A DNA stretch of 37,663 nt, taken from the NCBI GenBank assembly GCA_028718185.1, contig JAQUMH010000009.1:1-37663 (forward strand), in the 5' to 3' direction. The DNA comes from Elusimicrobiota bacterium (GTDB taxonomy: Bacteria; Elusimicrobiota; UBA8919). This document shows, piece after piece, positions 33,901 to 37,663 of the stretch (position 1 is its first letter; each line of letters starts with the position of its first letter). The notes under the pieces are model-generated. The model was given only the letters and a program-made list of their open reading frames with translations, searched no databases and was not told where the DNA came from. Made by a program: the position numbers and the translations under genes.

Positions 33901-36900
33901 AAACTGTACCTGGTTTTTTGATAAAGTACTAAATGCAGCTGAGTTATGTATGAATGGTATTGCGGTCCCTGTTGAAAATTGCAATGTTGTTGTTCCATCA
34001 CTGCCTGTTGTAAGTACTAAAGGTTCTGTTGTTGTTGATACTACTATTGCGGAATTTGTCCATGCATTTGTTGAATACTTTACAGCACAGGAATTATACA
34101 GGACTGCTATCTCTTCCGGGCTCAATGCCCGCTCCCATATCCCAACTTCATCCAAGTATCCTGTAAAACATATTGATGTTGCCCACCCGCCAATATCTAT
34201 ATTATTAGTTGTAAGCAAATTACCTGTCGCAGCTTTCTGACTTCCTAATATTCCATCTTTATATACCCTTGCCGTTGCGCCATCATATGTAAATACCATA
34301 TGATGCCATTGATTCGCTGGTACTGCTACACCAACAGAAGGGAACCATCCTCCTGCACCTGCACCCCACGGAGAAGGTGCGTAAAAACTCCAAGTTCCGT
34401 CACCCTGATCACCAAACCGCCAATCAGTACTCCTCGCAACCGCTATTTGCTGAACTGCACCGCCTGTCCGTCTTGCCCATACTGATACCGTTAATTTGTT
34501 AGTTAAATTTGCAAAACTTGCATTAGTAGGAATATCCACATATTGAGTATTCGCAGCAACTACATTTAAAATTTTTTCAGTAGCAGCTGTTTTCTTCCAG
34601 GAAGAAACAGTTGCATAACTAGGTGAACCAACGAGTGACCCATCATTACCACAACCTGAACTATCCAAAGTATTACTATTTAAATGCCACAATCCAACAC
34701 AGCCGCTGCTCGTTACCAACTCTGTCTGACCTATCTGTAATCCGGAATATGTATCCTGAACACTTACTTGTATCTGGGGTGTAGAAACATTTACATATGC
34801 CGTATTCGGCACCCAACCTCCTGAAGATGTTGTTACCATCGGATTAGTAAATACGGCATCTGTTGTATCTAAATCGAACGAACGGGTGGAACTCCAGAAA
34901 CTATATTTACTACTACTATCTTTTGTTTTTACCCGCCAATAGTATGTTGTATTTTCTGATAAACCACTTATTGATGCAGATGATGATTTACCCTCATATG
35001 TAAAATTTACCGAACCAAAATTTATGTCGTCATCTATTTGCAGGTAATATGAAGTAGCGTTTGTTACACTACTCCAAACACATTTATTTACGTTCGACCA
35101 AACCGCCGTTGAGGGATAGTATAACGTAGGGGCTGATAATGTAGATGTACTCATATACGCTGTACATCCGTTGGACATGGCTGACCATAATGAACTATCA
35201 TCTTCTGTCCATATCCTAAAATAACTGCTTGCGGGTGTCATAAGTCCTGTAATTGTTGTATAACAATAATCACCGGGATTTACCCCGCTGGTTGATATAT
35301 ATACATTGGTTGCTCCTACTACTGAATATGTCGCCCAGGCAACAACATATGTAGAATATTGTATGGCAAATTTGCCAGGTGAAAGCGAGCCTGTGATATC
35401 ATCGTCGCCGGGTGAAGTCCACCTGAGTGTTACCTGGTCACCATAATTATATAAAGATGTTAAGTTTGTTACTGCTGCCGGGGCAGTCACATCTCCCCCA
35501 TAAAACGTACAACCATTGGAAAGGGTTGACCAGTTGCCTGCCGTGTCTTTTGTCCATACCTTAAAATAATATGTTGTCGCCGTTGATAAACCACCACTTG
35601 TATACCTACAAAGCGAACCAGCAGGTAATGCAGTAGTTGTACCTGTATCTATTATTACTTCCTGCTCTATTACTGCCGGCTTGGTGTCATATCCATATCC
35701 CCACATACTTTCCGGAGTAACTGACCATGTAGCACGCCGTATCAAAAATTGGCCGTTAGATATTGCATCTATTGTCCCGTCTGTACCGGGTGATGTCCAT
35801 GTTAGATTTACATTAGTAACACTAAGAAGACCCGTAAGAGATGTTATCGCTGCCGGCGGGACTGTGTCTACATTTATCGTGTAGCTAACTGACTCGGCGT
35901 AATTACCTGCTTTGTCACGGGCCAAAAACTGTATCCGGTTATTTGATAAAGTACCAAATGCAGATGAATTATGTTTGAATGGTATTGCGGTCCCTGTTGA
36001 AAATTGTAATGTTGTTGTTCCATCACTGCCTGTTGTAAGCACCATCGGGTCTGTTGATGTTGATGTTATTATTGCAGAATTTGTCCATGCGCTTGATGAA
36101 TATTTTACAGCACAGGAATTGTACATCACCGCTATCTCTTCCGGACTTAGGACCCGGTCCCATAAAACCACTTCATCTAAATATCCATCAAAGGGATAAG
36201 TATTACCAGACAAGGCACCAATCCATACGTGGTCAGCAGCAGTTACACTTATATTACCTGTCCTCGCTACCTCTAAAGCTAATACCCCGTCTTTATATAT
36301 CCTCCCTGCTGCGCCATCATATGTAAATATCATATGATGCCACGCATTACGTGTTGTTGAGACACCACCAACAACCCAATGATCCCCTGAAAGATTAACT
36401 GCATAAAAACCCCAATCGTGAGTTGCACCAATATCGCCAAATTCCCAATCGTTTACTTTGCTTACCGCTATCTTAAGATTAGCATTTTGTGCCGTTGTCT
36501 GATATGACCACAATGATATAGACATTTTGTTAATAAAATTTCTTAAACTTACTGCATTACCACAATCTATGCGGTCATTACTACCATTAAAAAGCAACAT
36601 ATTTTCACTACCGCCTGTTGTCTTCCACGTAGTAATACTATCCCATTGTGCTGAATCTATTGTTCCATCATTACCATAACCTGAATAATCTACGGCATTC
36701 CCATTTAAATGCCACAATCCAACACAACCACTGCTTGTTACCAACTCTGTTTTACCTGCCATTAACCCTGAATAATTCGCATCCTGTACATTTACCTGTA
36801 TCTGCGGTGTGGAGACATTTACATATAAAGTTGACGTATTTGCCACCCAGGGTCCTGTGGTTAATTTAACCTGCGGGTTACTAAATACGGCATCGGTTAC

Positions 36901-37663
36901 ATCTAAATCAAATGAACGAGTTGAACTCCATGCACTATATTTACCACTACTATCTTTTGATTTTACCCGCCAATAATATGTTGTATTTTCTGATAAACTA
37001 CTTACTGTTGCAGATGATGGGACACCTTCATACGATAAATTTAACGAACCAAAACCGACATCATCATCTATTTGCAAATAATATGAAGTAGCACTTGTTA
37101 CATTACTCCAATAACATTTATCTGCATTAGACCAAGTTGCTGTTGATGGATAATATAATGCAGGGGCTGATAACGCAGATAAACTCAGATATGCTGTACA
37201 TGCATTGGATACTGCTGACCACAAAAACGTATCATCTTGTGTCCATATATAAAAATAACTGCTTGAATTATTCATAAGTCCTGTAATTGTTGTATAACAA
37301 TACTGACCGGGATTTACCCCGCTGGTTGATATATATACATTAGTCGCTCCTACTACTGAATATGTCGCCCAGGCAACAACATATGTAGAATATTGTATGG
37401 CAAACCGGCTACCAACCGGAAGCGTGCCTGTAACATCATTATCACCAGGTGAAGTCCACCTGAGTGTTACCTGGTCACCATAATTATATAAAGATGTTAA
37501 GTTTGTTACTGCTGCCGGGGCAATTGCAACTTTCAAATATACCGTACAAGCATTGGATAAACTTGACCAGTTACCCGCTATGTCTCTTGTCCATATCCTA
37601 AAAAAATGCGTTGTATCGTTTGTTAAATTTGTAAATGTATTTGCACAATACGATAATTGTGGT
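30910..37663 (-). CDS. giant modular surface protein (fn3, LamG, F5/8C), N terminus outside the window
   Basis: The frame is open to the right-hand edge, so the gene is truncated by the window and its true start is not seen; at least 2,250 residues are visible. Three similar units of about 2.1 kb each contain fn3 modules (YYWRVKSKDSSGKYSAWSST), an Ig-like strand set (STPQIQVNVQDANYSGL) and a LamG/concanavalin-like domain (GLWHLNGN, HHMIFTYDGA, YLDEVVLWDRVLSPEEI). The LamGs lie near 36740-36110, 34715-34080 and 32660-31915. A discoidin (F5/8 type C) domain lies near 33150-32760 (AIDSDVSTRWSSAYSDPQW, FETW). The last 150 residues are the domain shared with the short surface protein. LamG and F5/8C domains bind glycans, so adhesion is likely. 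Confidence 0.88.
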   Translation of the reverse strand, partial: PQLSYCANTFTNLTNDTTHFFRIWTRDIAGNWSSLSNACTVYLKVAIAPAAVTNLTSLYNYGDQVTLRWTSPGDNDVTGTLPVGSRFAIQYSTYVVAWATYSVVGATNVYISTSGVNPGQYCYTTITGLMNNSSSYFYIWTQDDTFLWSAVSNACTAYLSLSALSAPALYYPSTATWSNADKCYWSNVTSATSYYLQIDDDVGFGSLNLSYEGVPSSATVSSLSENTTYYWRVKSKDSSGKYSAWSSTRSFDLDVTDAVFSNPQVKLTTGPWVANTSTLYVNVSTPQIQVNVQDANYSGLMAGKTELVTSSGCVGLWHLNGNAVDYSGYGNDGTIDSAQWDSITTWKTTGGSENMLLFNGSNDRIDCGNAVSLRNFINKMSISLWSYQTTAQNANLKIAVSKVNDWEFGDIGATHDWGFYAVNLSGDHWVVGGVSTTRNAWHHMIFTYDGAAGRIYKDGVLALEVARTGNISVTAADHVWIGALSGNTYPFDGYLDEVVLWDRVLSPEEIAVMYNSCAVKYSSSAWTNSAIITSTSTDPMVLTTGSDGTTTLQFSTGTAIPFKHNSSAFGTLSNNRIQFLARDKAGNYAESVSYTINVDTVPPAAITSLTGLLSVTNVNLTWTSPGTDGTIDAISNGQFLIRRATWSVTPESMWGYGYDTKPAVIEQEVIIDTGTTTALPAGSLCRYTSGGLSTATTYYFKVWTKDTAGNWSTLSNGCTFYGGDVTAPAAVTNLTSLYNYGDQVTLRWTSPGDDDITGSLSPGKFAIQYSTYVVAWATYSVVGATNVYISTSGVNPGDYCYTTITGLMTPASSYFRIWTEDDSSLWSAMSNGCTAYMSTSTLSAPTLYYPSTAVWSNVNKCVWSSVTNATSYYLQIDDDINFGSVNFTYEGKSSSASISGLSENTTYYWRVKTKDSSSKYSFWSSTRSFDLDTTDAVFTNPMVTTSSGGWVPNTAYVNVSTPQIQVSVQDTYSGLQIGQTELVTSSGCVGLWHLNSNTLDSSGCGNDGSLVGSPSYATVSSWKKTAATEKILNVVAANTQYVDIPTNASFANLTNKLTVSVWARRTGGAVQQIAVARSTDWRFGDQGDGTWSFYAPSPWGAGAGGWFPSVGVAVPANQWHHMVFTYDGATARVYKDGILGSQKAATGNLLTTNNIDIGGWATSICFTGYLDEVGIWERALSPEEIAVLYNSCAVKYSTNAWTNSAIVVSTTTEPLVLTTGSDGTTTLQFSTGTAIPFIHNSAAFSTLSKNQVQFLTRDAAGNYAESASYTINVDTVAPSAITSLTGLVSGNNINLCWVSPGTDGTIDALSNGQFLIRRATWSVIPSNSKWGFGYETTLPHAITEEVRIDTGTTSSITQLSLCCYTFTNLTGNATYYFRVWTRDQGGNWSDLSNSCTVYMPVLSPPTLYYPSTATWTNANTCDWSDVAGASAYYFEVDDDINFGSPVPGFGDVTPSSAIITSLSENTKYYWHVKTKGSNGAYGDWSSTRSFTLDLTDAVFGNNPRVKVAGMSATASSVENNYGYDFQPNNAIDSDVSTRWSSAYSDPQWIAIDLGQTYNITQVVLKWEAAYGKDYTIQVSANNTDWSTIYTKSGGTGGTENITLSGSGRYIRMYGTVRGTANGYSLWEFETWAENTASTYVNVSTPQVQVSVQDANYSGLRVGQTETIASTGCVLLMHLNGNTTDYSGYGNDCTRKNGVTWSSTPTWKSTGGNEYPLYFDKTDDWVYVDTVTYPTANMSNLNFERTDPFSFSVWLKPDLNNKTLTQIAFCNMTDAALTGYNFQTNYDYVNSIQVTNYISFFLNNTWGTKSIAVSSKVATKLNDGSWHHYVVTYSGSGVASGVKMYEDGLEIGLAAKYDNLGANTIKSADPLSIGGRANGSLLYHEIFSGYIDEFGAWNRVLSPEEIAVMYNSCAVKYSTTAWTNSAIITSTATMSTSGTDGTTALQISTASAVPFKHGTNNMIQFLTRDEAGNYAESVSYTINVDTVPPYTITSLSGLIVATSSGTIKLAWSAPGSDGPTGNLVNGCYYEIRYCTSTANRTWTFMAVVSSPTSTDTIAPESFLTTTFSDLVGENTYYYLIRYHDQAGNWSALSNEATAYSQPLTLSVDITAGDTQSLGRVNIGDSTQTVTAIQIKNDGNVTENFALRCETATAGGSPWYSNETSTTTLDSFLLKALFNSTMPQINYFSLRDIVSDNEYLLPIVDGRYSDDDNGLGVTAGTSKNLWLRLDLPGKTSTIATQTIYLYIQAQSP

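Noticed and set aside
30905-36869. Plus-strand open frames antisense to the giant gene
   Set aside because: They mirror the periodic modules of the giant protein; they lack ribosome binding sites and family motifs.

Overview
The window is AT-rich, every confidently called gene lies on the minus strand, and the gene set is that of a diderm (outer-membrane) bacterium. PorV/UPF0164-like barrels, FlgD-Ig-type C-terminal domains, fn3/LamG giants and TMTC-like TPR membrane proteins occur together in poorly cultured lineages such as Elusimicrobiota-like or Firestonebacteria-like groups. That placement is an impression from gene content; there is no rRNA or other phylogenetic marker that I can place without a search.

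Reading in the direction of transcription (right to left): (1) 37.7-23.6 kb is a surface-protein block. It holds a giant modular fn3/LamG/F5-8C protein (cut by the window edge), two exported DUF916-like Ig proteins, two multi-spanning GT-C-like/TPR proteins, and a short exported protein driven by a near-consensus promoter. The short protein shares its C-terminal domain with the giant one. (2) 23.6-22.2 kb has no credible gene; it carries tandem GC-rich hairpin repeats, a terminator and a possible promoter. (3) 22.2-13.5 kb encodes an fn3 protein ending in a FlgD-Ig/T9SS-like C-terminal domain, two PorV-like outer-membrane proteins, a membrane histidine kinase, and a small protein that is almost only that C-terminal domain. 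(4) 13.3-9.1 kb encodes a FliF-FliG fusion, MotA and two MotB-type proteins, with no other flagellar gene in view. (5) 9.0-5.0 kb is polA-coaE, split by a REP-associated tyrosine transposase. (6) 5.0-0.1 kb holds a response regulator/histidine kinase pair, a TPR protein, a single-domain response regulator, an EIIA-Ntr protein and the start of a DUF4912-like gene.

The most exciting candidate is block 4 with block 3: a compact ion-driven rotary motor whose rotor is covalently joined to its membrane ring. It sits next to outer-membrane barrels and substrates with T9SS-like C-terminal domains. One stator protein (MotB) and one barrel protein both carry LysM domains, so both may grip the same peptidoglycan. 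I infer a surface-motility or secretion machine analogous to, but not homologous in parts with, GldLM/T9SS or Agl/Glt gliding. Nothing in the sequence proves the coupling.

The second theme is repeats. At least five families are present: GTAG-type REP palindromes, GC-rich structured hairpins, 'cattgcgag/gcaatgac' palindromic elements, 7-8-bp tandem repeats, and a gene-upstream 'cacgaatt' family. Several are used as coding sequence. They supply parts of signal peptides, inserted loops in membrane proteins, a piece of CoaE, and the last codons of a MotB protein.
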